Shown piece after piece: positions 45,647 to 53,336 of a stretch of 64,000 nucleotides of DNA. Source of the stretch: an uncultured Sterolibacteriaceae bacterium (GTDB lineage: Bacteria > Pseudomonadota > Gammaproteobacteria > Burkholderiales > Rhodocyclaceae). The notes beneath the pieces were generated by a model. It did no database searches. It was not told the origin of the DNA and saw only the letters and a program-made list of their open reading frames with translations. The stretch is from the NCBI GenBank assembly GCA_937888595.1, contig CALARK010000008.1:62001-126000 (forward strand), written 5' to 3'. The stretch's first letter is position 1, and each line of letters starts with the position of its first letter. The translations under genes and the position numbers were made by a program.

Positions 45647-46508
45647 GGGGGAGTTCCGTCCTGAATAGCGCGACATCCACGTGCCCTTGATGGTGATAGT
45701 CACGCCCCTGTTGATCGCCCGGCAAGGGGTCACTGAAACACAGCCGCAGATGGAAGTTCGGGTAAGTTGCGGCAAGCGCTTCGAGATGGGATCGCTTGAT
45801 CGGCTCGTTGCTGTTACGCACGCCGTAGTAGAGCCAGACTTCCCGGCCAGGCTGTTCGGCCACACACCAGTTGAGCATGGAAAGCACCGGGGTGATCCCG
45901 ATGCCACCGCCGATCAAGACGACCGGTGTGTCACTGGAGTCGATATGAAAGTGGCCGCCAGGCGCGCGGACTTGCAGTTGGTCACCCACCTGAACGTGGT
46001 CATGGAAGTAATTCGACGAGCGTCCCGGTGGATAAGCACTACCGGCAGGTGCGGGTACGCGCTTGATGGAGACGCGGTAAAACCCCGCGTGGGGCGCATC
46101 GGACAAAGAGTAGCAGCGCGTAATCTGCTCTGTATGGCCGTTTGGCGAGGGTACGTCGAGACGGAATGTCAGGAATTGACCTGGCTTGAACTCTGGAAGT
46201 GGCTGCTTGTCTTCTGGTACCAGGTAAAACGAGCAGATGGATTGGGCACCGTCCTCGATTTCCTTGCGATCAACCCGAAAATTCCTGAAACCACTCCACG
46301 CCGCGACAGATGCCGGCTCGGATGCTGAAGGCAAAGTTTCTATAACGGGAACGACCATTCCCCTATCAGATCCCACGCCTGTGCGCAGCGCCTGATATTC
46401 ACCCCAATGCCGCCAGAAGCTGATACCCAGCCACAACGCGATTTGCAGCGTAATACCCAATACGATCCAGAGGAGCAAGGAGGCAGAGGTCATTTCAGGT
46501 GGCGTCAT
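45606..46508 (-). pseudogene. FAD/NAD-binding oxidoreductase of the SHP cluster, truncated at its 3' end
   Basis: The frame starts MTPPEMTSASLLLW with one N-terminal membrane helix. A ferredoxin-NADP reductase fold follows: FAD motif RCYSLSDAPHAG, NAD motif VVLIGGGIGITPVLSML, and VWLYYGVRNSNEP. The sequence is family-like up to LPLKPYHF (about residue 292). It then runs seven or eight residues into DUF697 sequence in a foreign frame and stops. The last strand and the usual CGP-type motif are missing, so activity is doubtful. It is the last gene of the cytochrome cluster, 64 bases after the small secreted protein gene. Confidence 0.78.
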
Positions 46509-46572
46509 GATTATGGCAGTCTTTCACGTTCAGCTTAAAAAACCCTTAATCAACATCCGTTTGACATCCGCA

Positions 46573-46857
46573 TCAATCATCATCGTGCTCGCGCCCTTTC
46601 GAGCGACGATCACGTCGATCATCCTTGGGCAGGGGCTTGTCGCCCCAGGCCGCACGATACGCCTCGGCAGAAGTGAAACGACATTTCTTGTTTTCACCCA
46701 CCTTGCCCAGCAGTGTCGTGTTGGGTTTGGCCGGAATGCCGGTATGCGCCCGAATCTGTTCCCTGATTTGATCGCAGGATTCCGCTTGGGCCTCAGGCGT
46801 GGCAGCATGTACGGTCGTCATGGACAATGCAAGCAGGATGATCGAGATGGTTTTCAT
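46573..46857 (-). CDS. Small secreted protein of the SHP cluster, function unknown
   Basis: The 94-residue product has a signal peptide (ISIILLALSMTTVHAA), one cysteine in ESCDQIREQIRAHTG and a second in KKCRFTSAEAYRAAWG. The tail is strongly acidic/basic (DDRRDRRSKGREHDDD). The two cysteines may form a disulfide in the periplasm. It lies between the cytochrome b-like reductase and the truncated reductase; I do not recognise the family. Confidence 0.7.
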   Translation of the reverse strand: MKTISIILLALSMTTVHAATPEAQAESCDQIREQIRAHTGIPAKPNTTLLGKVGENKKCRFTSAEAYRAAWGDKPLPKDDRRDRRSKGREHDDD

Positions 46858-46890
46858 GATTTGATTTCCTTTGGCTGGATAGGTAGGGAT

Positions 46891-48213
46891 TCAACGCATT
46901 TCAAAAGCTTCTTGGTGGAATCTGAACCGGCCTTCTCCGATACGCCCGAGTTCATGCTTGAGCTTTTCGGCCAGGCCTTGTGGCCCGCAGAACCAGATTT
47001 CTGAGCGGCGTGAGCCAGTCTGCGTAGCGGCAACATCGGCAGCGCTCAATGTTTCACCTTGTTGGGCGCCATGAATGTGCAGACGGATGCCAGGCACCGC
47101 GGCGCAGCTTGCCTCGAGGCGGGCGACAAAGGGATCATTGGCTCGATCACGGGTGCAGTAGTGGAGATCCGCAGAGACCTGGCTCGGCGTTTGTTGCAAT
47201 GAATCCAGCCATGCGAGGAACGGCGTCACCCCGATCCCGCCAGCAATCCAGATTTGTTGGGCGTTCGTATCCTGCCGGGACATGTCGAAGCGACCATAAG
47301 GACCTTCAACCTTCACTGCCTGGCCGATTTCCAGCCGGTTGCCGAGGGTGCGGGTGTAATCACCCAGTGTCTTGATCTGGAAAGTGATGGTCCGATCATC
47401 GCGATCCGCACTGGCAATCGTGAAAGGATGCGCGCCTTCCTTCGCGTCGAAGGTTACGAAAGCGAACTGGCCGGGACGATGCCCTCGCCAGCCATTGCCG
47501 AGTTGGCAACGTACCGTCAGCACATCCGGAGCAGGCTGTTCGAGGGCCACGATCGCCCCATTCACCTGGCGTTTGCGTCCGATGCGGCCGACCAGTGAAT
47601 GCAGGGCACCATAGATTCCGCCCGCAATGAGCGTCGCCAGGAGAATACCTACTGGCTGGGCCCAGTAATCTGTCGGCGCAAGCATGACCGCATGCAGCGC
47701 CAGCATCAGATAGATCACGGGCATGGCCAGATGCGTCAGTCGCCAGGTTTTGTAGGGAAAACGCTTCCATAGCGTGATGGCCAGCATGACCAGCACCACA
47801 TAGAATGCCCACTCCCCCATGTCCTTGGCCAAGTCACGCATCACTTCCAGGAAGCCGGTGAATTGCTCCTTGGGGATGCGTCCTTCGCGACCAATCGTCG
47901 CCTTGAGAATCTTCCCGACAACCTCCTCGACCAGCCAGTGTGCGATGGCGAAACTCACCCCGAGAATGCCGGCCCATTTATGGGTCCGATAGACGCGATC
48001 CATACCGCCCAGCGGGGTTTCGAGCCAGGCGGGACGTGTGGACAAAAACATCGCCAACGACATCAACGCAATGGAAAGCAGGCCGCTCAGATAGAGCACT
48101 TCCTGGCGGATTACCCACGGCAGCGTGCCGCCACTGCTACCGCCCGTGGCAAGCACATCCATTCCCCAGGCGACAGCGACAATGGCAAGCAGTGAACCGA
48201 GCAAGATTTTCAT
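46891..48213 (-). CDS. Ferric-reductase-like transmembrane cytochrome b with FAD/NAD domain
   Basis: The 440-residue product has about six membrane helices followed by a cytosolic FNR module. Haem-ligand histidines appear in two helices with 12-13 residues between them (THKWAGILGVSFAIAHW and THLAMPVIYLMLALHAV). FAD is expected at HPFTIASADRD, NAD at WIAGGIGVTPFLAWL, and the C-terminal EIWFCGPQGLAEKL closes the site. It probably moves electrons across the membrane to the periplasmic cytochromes encoded upstream. Operon order is SHP, DHC, PepSY, cytochrome b, small secreted protein, reductase. Confidence 0.88.
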   Translation of the reverse strand: MKILLGSLLAIVAVAWGMDVLATGGSSGGTLPWVIRQEVLYLSGLLSIALMSLAMFLSTRPAWLETPLGGMDRVYRTHKWAGILGVSFAIAHWLVEEVVGKILKATIGREGRIPKEQFTGFLEVMRDLAKDMGEWAFYVVLVMLAITLWKRFPYKTWRLTHLAMPVIYLMLALHAVMLAPTDYWAQPVGILLATLIAGGIYGALHSLVGRIGRKRQVNGAIVALEQPAPDVLTVRCQLGNGWRGHRPGQFAFVTFDAKEGAHPFTIASADRDDRTITFQIKTLGDYTRTLGNRLEIGQAVKVEGPYGRFDMSRQDTNAQQIWIAGGIGVTPFLAWLDSLQQTPSQVSADLHYCTRDRANDPFVARLEASCAAVPGIRLHIHGAQQGETLSAADVAATQTGSRRSEIWFCGPQGLAEKLKHELGRIGEGRFRFHQEAFEMR

Positions 48214-48231
48214 GTCAGGACTCCTGATAGA

Positions 48232-48645
48232 TTATTTTCCAGGGGCGGGTTGGAGGGTTCCCGGTTGGGGCAAGTCATCCCGGCAGCGTCGCTCGTTGCA
48301 GTCAGCCGAATTGCGCGGGTTGTTCTTCGCATAGCCACCGTCGTGGGCGTTGTATTGGTCACGCTTGACGCTACGCTGCCGCTGGTCGATAACCTCGCCC
48401 GTTTGGGGATGCACGTACAGCTTGATCCGACGTCCCGCCTGGTCGGTGGCCTTGACCTCATAGCTGCCGCTTTCACGTTCGATCTTCTCGATATTCCGAT
48501 AACCGGCAGATTCCAATCTGGCATGCACTTCGGGGATTGACAGCCATTTGGCTTTGTCGGCACTGGCAGGACGGCCATCCTGGGCATGACTCGACATGGA
48601 GAAGAAAACAGTGGCCAGCAATGAAGCGATCGTTAATGTGCGCAT
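48232..48645 (-). CDS. Secreted PepSY-domain protein
   Basis: The 137-residue product has a signal peptide (TIASLLATVFFSMSSHA). One PepSY domain follows (WLSIPEVHARLESAGYRNIE, GSYEVKATDQAGRRIKLYV, VHPQTGEVID), and the tail has two cysteines (ADCNERRC). PepSY domains are common beside iron, haem and membrane redox proteins, often as periplasmic inhibitors or binding modules. It lies between the diheme cytochrome and the cytochrome b genes. Confidence 0.82.
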   Translation of the reverse strand: MRTLTIASLLATVFFSMSSHAQDGRPASADKAKWLSIPEVHARLESAGYRNIEKIERESGSYEVKATDQAGRRIKLYVHPQTGEVIDQRQRSVKRDQYNAHDGGYAKNNPRNSADCNERRCRDDLPQPGTLQPAPGK

Positions 48646-48682
48646 GGTGAATTCCTCCAGCTCAGGTTAATGTGGGAAGCGG

Positions 48683-49174
48683 TCATTCGTCGTAAGAGCC
48701 TTGTTCTGCTGCGGTATGGCAGGCGACACAGTTCGCTTTGGTGCGCACCTCCTTGTGGCGCCACTCCCAGTCGGGAACTTTGCGATGTTCGCTGACCCAT
48801 TTGGGCAATTCCGTGATGCGCTGTGGAGCAGCCCCGGCTGCCACGCCTTTGAGCAATTTGCTGCTGTAGCGCTGGCCACCAGCATCACCCGCATTGGCAA
48901 CGAGATAGCTCGTAATCTTTTCGGCGGTGGCCGCATCGAGGCTGGCGTTGTCGCCGAAATGATTGTCCAACTCGCCCATCATGCGCTGCCATGATCGTGC
49001 CGGGAGCATCGAGGGCGCAAAAGCCAGATGGCAACTGCCACACTCCTCCTTGACGACCGGATCGGCTACCGGTGCAAAGAAATGGCGGTCGCCTGCTTGG
49101 GCGCGGGCTAATACAAGGGCAGAAAAGGCCAGGGTGACGAGACCGATGGCCAGCGGACGATAGGGAATGCGCAC
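48683..49174 (-). CDS. Diheme cytochrome c (DHC type)
   Basis: The 163-residue periplasmic product has a signal peptide (AIGLVTLAFSALVLARAQA) and two haem motifs, CGSCH near residue 45 and CVACH near the C-terminus. The context with an SHP gene and a membrane cytochrome b identifies it as the DHC that donates electrons to SHP, as described in Rhodobacter sphaeroides and Shewanella. Normal length. Confidence 0.88.
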   Translation of the reverse strand: MRIPYRPLAIGLVTLAFSALVLARAQAGDRHFFAPVADPVVKEECGSCHLAFAPSMLPARSWQRMMGELDNHFGDNASLDAATAEKITSYLVANAGDAGGQRYSSKLLKGVAAGAAPQRITELPKWVSEHRKVPDWEWRHKEVRTKANCVACHTAAEQGSYDE

Positions 49175-49195
49175 GGGAGTCTCCTTTGAATGGGA

Positions 49196-49597
49196 TTACT
49201 GACCAATCACGAAGGTGAGCCAGTCACCTTTTTCCTGCGGGGTGCATTCGCGCCCCAGTACTTCGGCGCAATTGCGCTTGAACCACTTTTCGACCTTGGC
49301 GGGATCGGTATAACGCGTTGGCGTGACCGACGCGGCAACCGGTTCGATGGTCTTGCCGGTGAGCGCCCGACCGGCACCCCGGGTGTCCTTGCCATGACAG
49401 GTGGTGCAGGAGGGTGTGTCGGGCTTACCTCCCGAAAAACTCTGCGTATGCAGGGCCTGGCCGCGTGCAGCTGAAAATCCTGTTGCCTTGGCGGCTGCGG
49501 CATACTGGGCCAGCAGGTCTTCACGCGGACCGGCGAGTGTGGCGGTGCTGAGTATCATGGCAACTATTCCTGAGGTGACGACCAACATGTTCTTCAT
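49196..49597 (-). CDS. SHP-type c-type cytochrome (DUF1924)
   Basis: The 133-residue product has a signal peptide ending TATLAG, one haem motif CTTCHGKDTRGAG, and WFKRNCAEVLGRECTPQEKG. That last segment holds the asparagine candidate ligand and the two cysteines expected for the SHP disulfide. SHP is a high-spin cytochrome that binds O2 and NO and is reduced by DHC. ATG 49597 was chosen over an upstream start at 49669 because it precedes the signal peptide. First gene of the minus-strand cluster. Confidence 0.85.
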   Translation of the reverse strand: MKNMLVVTSGIVAMILSTATLAGPREDLLAQYAAAAKATGFSAARGQALHTQSFSGGKPDTPSCTTCHGKDTRGAGRALTGKTIEPVAASVTPTRYTDPAKVEKWFKRNCAEVLGRECTPQEKGDWLTFVIGQ

Positions 49598-49650
49598 GCG
49601 TTTCTCCTGGCGGTTATCTGACTGTGGAGCGCACTTTGCGCCACCCTGTC

Positions 49651-49693
49651 TGAATGAATGCTGAATCACTTGTTCATCCTGTGTTCAGGTTCA
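49651..49693. promoter_or_regulatory. Paired direct repeats in the divergent SHP/PepSY promoter region, candidate response-regulator operator
   Basis: TGTTCA at 49671-49676 and again at 49682-49687 with a 5-base spacer, then an adjacent GGTTCA (49688-49693). To the left TGAATG (49651-49656) and TGAATC (49662-49667), also with a 5-base spacer, form the same arrangement on the opposite strand (GATTCA-N5-CATTCA). Six-base half-sites repeated every 11 bases are the usual target of OmpR/PhoP-family regulators; one is encoded 400 bases away. Confidence 0.6.
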
Positions 49694-49733
49694 CAGCGCT
49701 AAAAGATCAGGCAGGAAAACTGTGGAGTTGAAG

Positions 49734-50093
49734 ATGTCGTCGAGAATCGTTGCTTTTTTGCGCCACACGCTAACCGGCCTGGCCTTGCTTGCAATGCTGG
49801 GGCCGATGAACGGTTACGCAGGAGATAAAACCGACCATGACCGTGCCCGTCAAGCTGTCGAGGCAGGGGACGTGTTGCCCTTGCGCACGATTCTTGATCG
49901 GGTCGAGCGCGAGTATCCCGGCCAGGTCATGGAGGTTGAACTCGACCGTGAAAAAGGTGAGTGGGTTTATGAAATCAAGTTATTGCGCAAGGGAGGCGCC
50001 TTGGTGAAACTGAAGATTCATGCTCGAGATGGCACCACCCTCGGTTTCAAGGAAAAGAATGACAAGCCGCATCGCCAAGGAGAGCCTCGCTGA
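49734..50093 (+). CDS. Secreted PepSY-domain protein, first gene of the regulatory operon
   Basis: The 119-residue product has a signal peptide (LTGLALLAMLGPMNGYAG) and a PepSY domain (LPLRTILDRVEREYPGQVME, WVYEIKLLRKGGALVKLKI). ATG 49734 follows GTGGAG; GTG 49722 is a weaker alternative. Its TGA overlaps the response regulator ATG. It is a likely periplasmic accessory to the sensor kinase, as in other PepSY-RR-HK operons. Confidence 0.82.
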   Translation: MSSRIVAFLRHTLTGLALLAMLGPMNGYAGDKTDHDRARQAVEAGDVLPLRTILDRVEREYPGQVMEVELDREKGEWVYEIKLLRKGGALVKLKIHARDGTTLGFKEKNDKPHRQGEPR

Positions 50094-50755
50094 TGCGCAT
50101 TCTGGTTGTCGAAGATGACCTGACGCTGGCGGCACAACTGGTCGAAGGTATCCAGTCGGTCGGCTATGTCGTGGATGTGGCCCATAACGGGGTCGATGGC
50201 CACTTCATGGGGGAGACCGAGCCCTACGACGCCATCGTGCTTGACATCGGTCTACCGCAGATGGATGGCATCACGGTCCTCAAGAAATGGCGTGCGGCAG
50301 GTCGTACCTTGCCGGTGTTGATCCTGACGGCTCGCGACACCTGGCGAGAGAAAGTGGCCGGCATCGATGCCGGAGCGGACGATTATTTAACCAAGCCCTT
50401 TCATATGGAAGAACTGCTGGCGAGGCTCCGAGCCCTGATTCGTCGTGCCGGCGGTCATGCCAGTACCGAGTTGGTTTGCGGTCCGCTTACCCTGGATACC
50501 CGCAGTAGCCGGGCCAGCGTGGATGGCACTGCCTTGACGCTGACGAGCCATGAATACCGGGTGCTGGCCTACCTGATGCATCATCCAGGGGAAATCGTTT
50601 CCCGCGCGGAACTGACCGAACATATTTACGCCCAGGATTTCGATCGCGACTCGAATACGGTCGAGGTATTCATCGCGCGCTTGCGCAAAAAACTGCCTCC
50701 CGGACTGATCGAAACCGTGCGCGGATTGGGCTACCGGCTCAGCAAAGCGCAATGA
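50093..50755 (+). CDS. OmpR-family response regulator of the SHP cluster
   Basis: The 220-residue product has a receiver domain (MRILVVEDDLTLAAQL, phosphoacceptor Asp51 in AIVLDIGLPQMDG, Lys in YLTKPF). It is followed by a winged-helix DNA-binding domain (LTSHEYRVLAYLMHHPGEIV, RDSNTVEVFIARLRKKL). It is similar to PhoP/QseB regulators. It overlaps the upstream PepSY gene by one base and the kinase gene by four. It probably controls both divergent operons through the 49651-49693 repeats. Confidence 0.92.
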   Translation: MRILVVEDDLTLAAQLVEGIQSVGYVVDVAHNGVDGHFMGETEPYDAIVLDIGLPQMDGITVLKKWRAAGRTLPVLILTARDTWREKVAGIDAGADDYLTKPFHMEELLARLRALIRRAGGHASTELVCGPLTLDTRSSRASVDGTALTLTSHEYRVLAYLMHHPGEIVSRAELTEHIYAQDFDRDSNTVEVFIARLRKKLPPGLIETVRGLGYRLSKAQ

Positions 50756-52128
50756 ACCTTGCCCTCTTTCGCAATTCCCTGCGTATACGCCTATTGGTGG
50801 GGACACTTTTCTGGATCGTCATTTCGATTCTGGTTGCAGGCTGGGGACTTGGCCAACTCTTCCATGAGCATGTCGAAGCCCAGTTCGATGCGGAACTGAA
50901 AAATCATCTGGATCAACTTACGGCCCAACTGATCCTCGATGAGCAGAATCAGGCCCAGGTTCGATTGCTTCCAAGTGACCCGCGCCTCAACAAACCCCTG
51001 TCCGGCCTGTATTGGCAGATCGATCGCATCGCCGCTGCGGGGGAGCATCCCGTCAAGGCGGTGTTGCGCTCTCGCTCACTGTGGGATGAGAAGCTGACCG
51101 TGCCGGCGGATGCCCCGGCGGACGGAGAAATTCATCAGCATCGGATTGAAGGCCCCCAAGGGGTAGCGCTAAGAGTGGTGGAACGTACCGTCACCATTGA
51201 CACACATTCCCTGCGGTTGATGGTTGCGGCCAATGAAAGCCTGATGACAGGACCTATCGCAGACTTCAAAGGCCATCTTTGGTTGGCATTGGGCATACTA
51301 GGAATGGGGTTGACGCTCGCAGCCTCAATGCAGGTATTCGTCGGGCTTGCCCCCCTGCGCAGCATGCAGGATGCCCTCGGGCGCGTTCGGCAAGGAGATG
51401 CCAGAAACATGGAAGGCACCTTCCCGAACGAGATCATGCCGCTGGTAAGTGAGTTCAACACGGTGCTGGCGCAAAACGCCGCAGTGGTCGAGCGTGCCCG
51501 GACGCAAGCCGGCAACCTTGCCCATGCCCTTAAAACACCTCTGAGCGTCCTCGCCAATGCTGCCCATGCTCCCGAGAAACGGGATGACGACTTGGCACGT
51601 CTGGTCGCATCGCAAGTTGACACCGTACGCAAGCAGGTCGATTACCACCTAAGCCGTGCACAAGCGGCCGCATCGGTACAAATTCCGGGCATGCGCACCG
51701 CCGTTGAGCCCGTCATACGGGGGCTGGTACGGGTGATGCAGCGGGTGCATGCAGAACGCCAGATTGAATTTGTATTGCTGCCTGATCCAGCCAACCTGGC
51801 ATTCCGAGGTGAAGAACAGGATTTGCAGGAAATGCTGGGAAATCTGATCGACAACGCCTCGAAGTGGGCCAGATCACGGATCGAGATTCAAGTCTCGGAC
51901 GAGCCCGGCAAGCTCCGGGTGCGCATCGATGATGATGGCAAGGGCATCGCCGAGACCGAACGCGATCATGTCCTCAAACGCGGGGTTCGCGCAGACGAGC
52001 AGGTACCCGGTACGGGATTGGGGCTTGCCATCACCGCCGACCTGGCGCGAATGTACGGCGGTGATTTGGTGTTGGCGAAATCCTCATTGGGCGGGCTTCA
52101 GGCATCATTGATACTGCCGGCAGTTTGA
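50752..52128 (+). CDS. Sensor histidine kinase of the SHP cluster
   Basis: The 458-residue product has two membrane helices (about residues 13-35 and 176-197) flanking a periplasmic sensor region and a HAMP-like linker. The His-kinase core has His258 in LAHALKTPLSVLANAAHAP, N box LGNLIDNASKWA, and the ATP lid GTGLGLAITADLARMYGGD. It resembles PhoQ-type kinases. Together with the response regulator it likely senses metal, redox or NO stress, but the signal is not evident. Confidence 0.9.
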   Translation: MNLALFRNSLRIRLLVGTLFWIVISILVAGWGLGQLFHEHVEAQFDAELKNHLDQLTAQLILDEQNQAQVRLLPSDPRLNKPLSGLYWQIDRIAAAGEHPVKAVLRSRSLWDEKLTVPADAPADGEIHQHRIEGPQGVALRVVERTVTIDTHSLRLMVAANESLMTGPIADFKGHLWLALGILGMGLTLAASMQVFVGLAPLRSMQDALGRVRQGDARNMEGTFPNEIMPLVSEFNTVLAQNAAVVERARTQAGNLAHALKTPLSVLANAAHAPEKRDDDLARLVASQVDTVRKQVDYHLSRAQAAASVQIPGMRTAVEPVIRGLVRVMQRVHAERQIEFVLLPDPANLAFRGEEQDLQEMLGNLIDNASKWARSRIEIQVSDEPGKLRVRIDDDGKGIAETERDHVLKRGVRADEQVPGTGLGLAITADLARMYGGDLVLAKSSLGGLQASLILPAV

Positions 52129-52360
52129 TTCCTTCACCATGGCACTTGCCGGATCAAGGATGCGGTTGCTTGCCTGATGATGACGTTCAGGCGACTGCTC
52201 TACTCAAATACCTGCCGGAGGGTCTATTCCGGCTCGTCGGCCTCTGCGGACCTTGGCGGTTCTCTCTTAATCGGTCAGCAGCTCACCGGTAACCAGCCGT
52301 TGCACATGAAATCTAGCTGAGCGGCTGCTTCCTCATTCGGTGGGCAGGTGCTCCCGACCC
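52129..52360. other. Intergenic relic sequence, copy B of a dispersed intergenic element
   Basis: No gene. The 23 bases at 52233-52255 match 44981-45003 except for one base, and CGGTCAGC follows in both. The two copies flank the SHP cytochrome and regulator cluster (45.1-52.1 kb) in the same orientation. Confidence 0.45.
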
Positions 52361-52990
52361 ATTCCGGCCGGCACCTACCGTATCGCCGACGGCCGCGGCG
52401 GCACTGGCAACCAGCGCTTCGCGCCAATCAACTCCTGGCCCGACAACGCCAACCTCGACAAGGCACGCCGCCTGCTGTGGCCGATAAAGAAGAAGTACGG
52501 CAACAAGATCAGCTGGGCTGACTTGATCCTCCTCGCCGGCACGATGGCCTACGAGTCTATGGGCCTCAAGACCTTCGGCCGCGAAGATATCTGGCATCCC
52601 GAGAAGGACACTTACTGGGGTTCCGAGAAGGAATGGCTCGCCCCGACCGGCAGCAAGGGCAGCCGCTACTCCGGCGAACGCGACCTGGAAAACCCGCTCG
52701 CCGCCGTGATGATGGGCCTGGTCTACGTGAACCCGGAAGGTGTCGACGGCCAGCCCGACCCGCTCAAGACCGCCCGTGATGTGCGCTTCACCTTCGCCCG
52801 CATGGCGATGAACGACGAGGAAACCGTGGCACTGACGGCCGGCGGCCACACCGTCGGCAAGGCGCACGGCAATGGCAGTGCCGCAAATCTCGGACCGGCC
52901 CCGGAAGGCGCCGATCTCGAAGAGCAGGGCCTCAGCTGGAACAACCACAAGACGCGCGGCATTGCCGGCCCTTGGTCTTTCCAGTTAGCT
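52361..52990 (+). pseudogene. katG: Catalase-peroxidase internal fragment
   Basis: About 205 codons match the N-terminal catalytic half of KatG: AGTYRIADGRGG, NSWPDNANLDKARRLLWPIK, YSGERDLENPLAAVMMGLVY, and the proximal-His segment ALTAGGHTVGKAHGNG. It lacks the first about 100 residues and the whole C-terminal half. It also carries small in-frame deletions (GRGGTGNQ for the usual GRGGAGTGNQ; KTFGRED missing three or four residues). The left edge departs from KatG just before AGTYR with an apparent 1-base shift. It is non-functional and marks a deletion site. Confidence 0.88.
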
Positions 52991-53336
52991 CTAACCTGTA
53001 AGTCAACTGCCCGGGTGCCAAGGCTATACCGCGATAGCGGACAGATGTCCCTCGACAATTGTCCCTCGGTTGATCCGTCAAAATCATCGTGCTACGATTT
53101 GCTCATTCTCGTTTCTGGACGTACTCGTACTTATGGACGTATGCAGTACCTGCTGGCGGTTGTCGCGGATCATCGGATAGCCCGCAAGAGTAGCTAGGCT
53201 TAGTGCCTGCCCATCTTGCGCCGGCGAGATGGGTTCAGTAGGGAAGCCTCCTATCGCTTCCCAATTCCCATTCCATGTGACTCCGCACAACTCTGTGCGC
53301 TGAAGAGCCCGTTGCGGGGCTTGATTGGAGGAGCAT
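52991..53336. other. Intergenic stretch between katG fragment and sodium/phosphate transporter
   Basis: About 345 bases with no convincing gene. No further KatG similarity is visible. The right end carries GGAGGA at 53327-53332, the ribosome site of the next gene. Confidence 0.5.
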
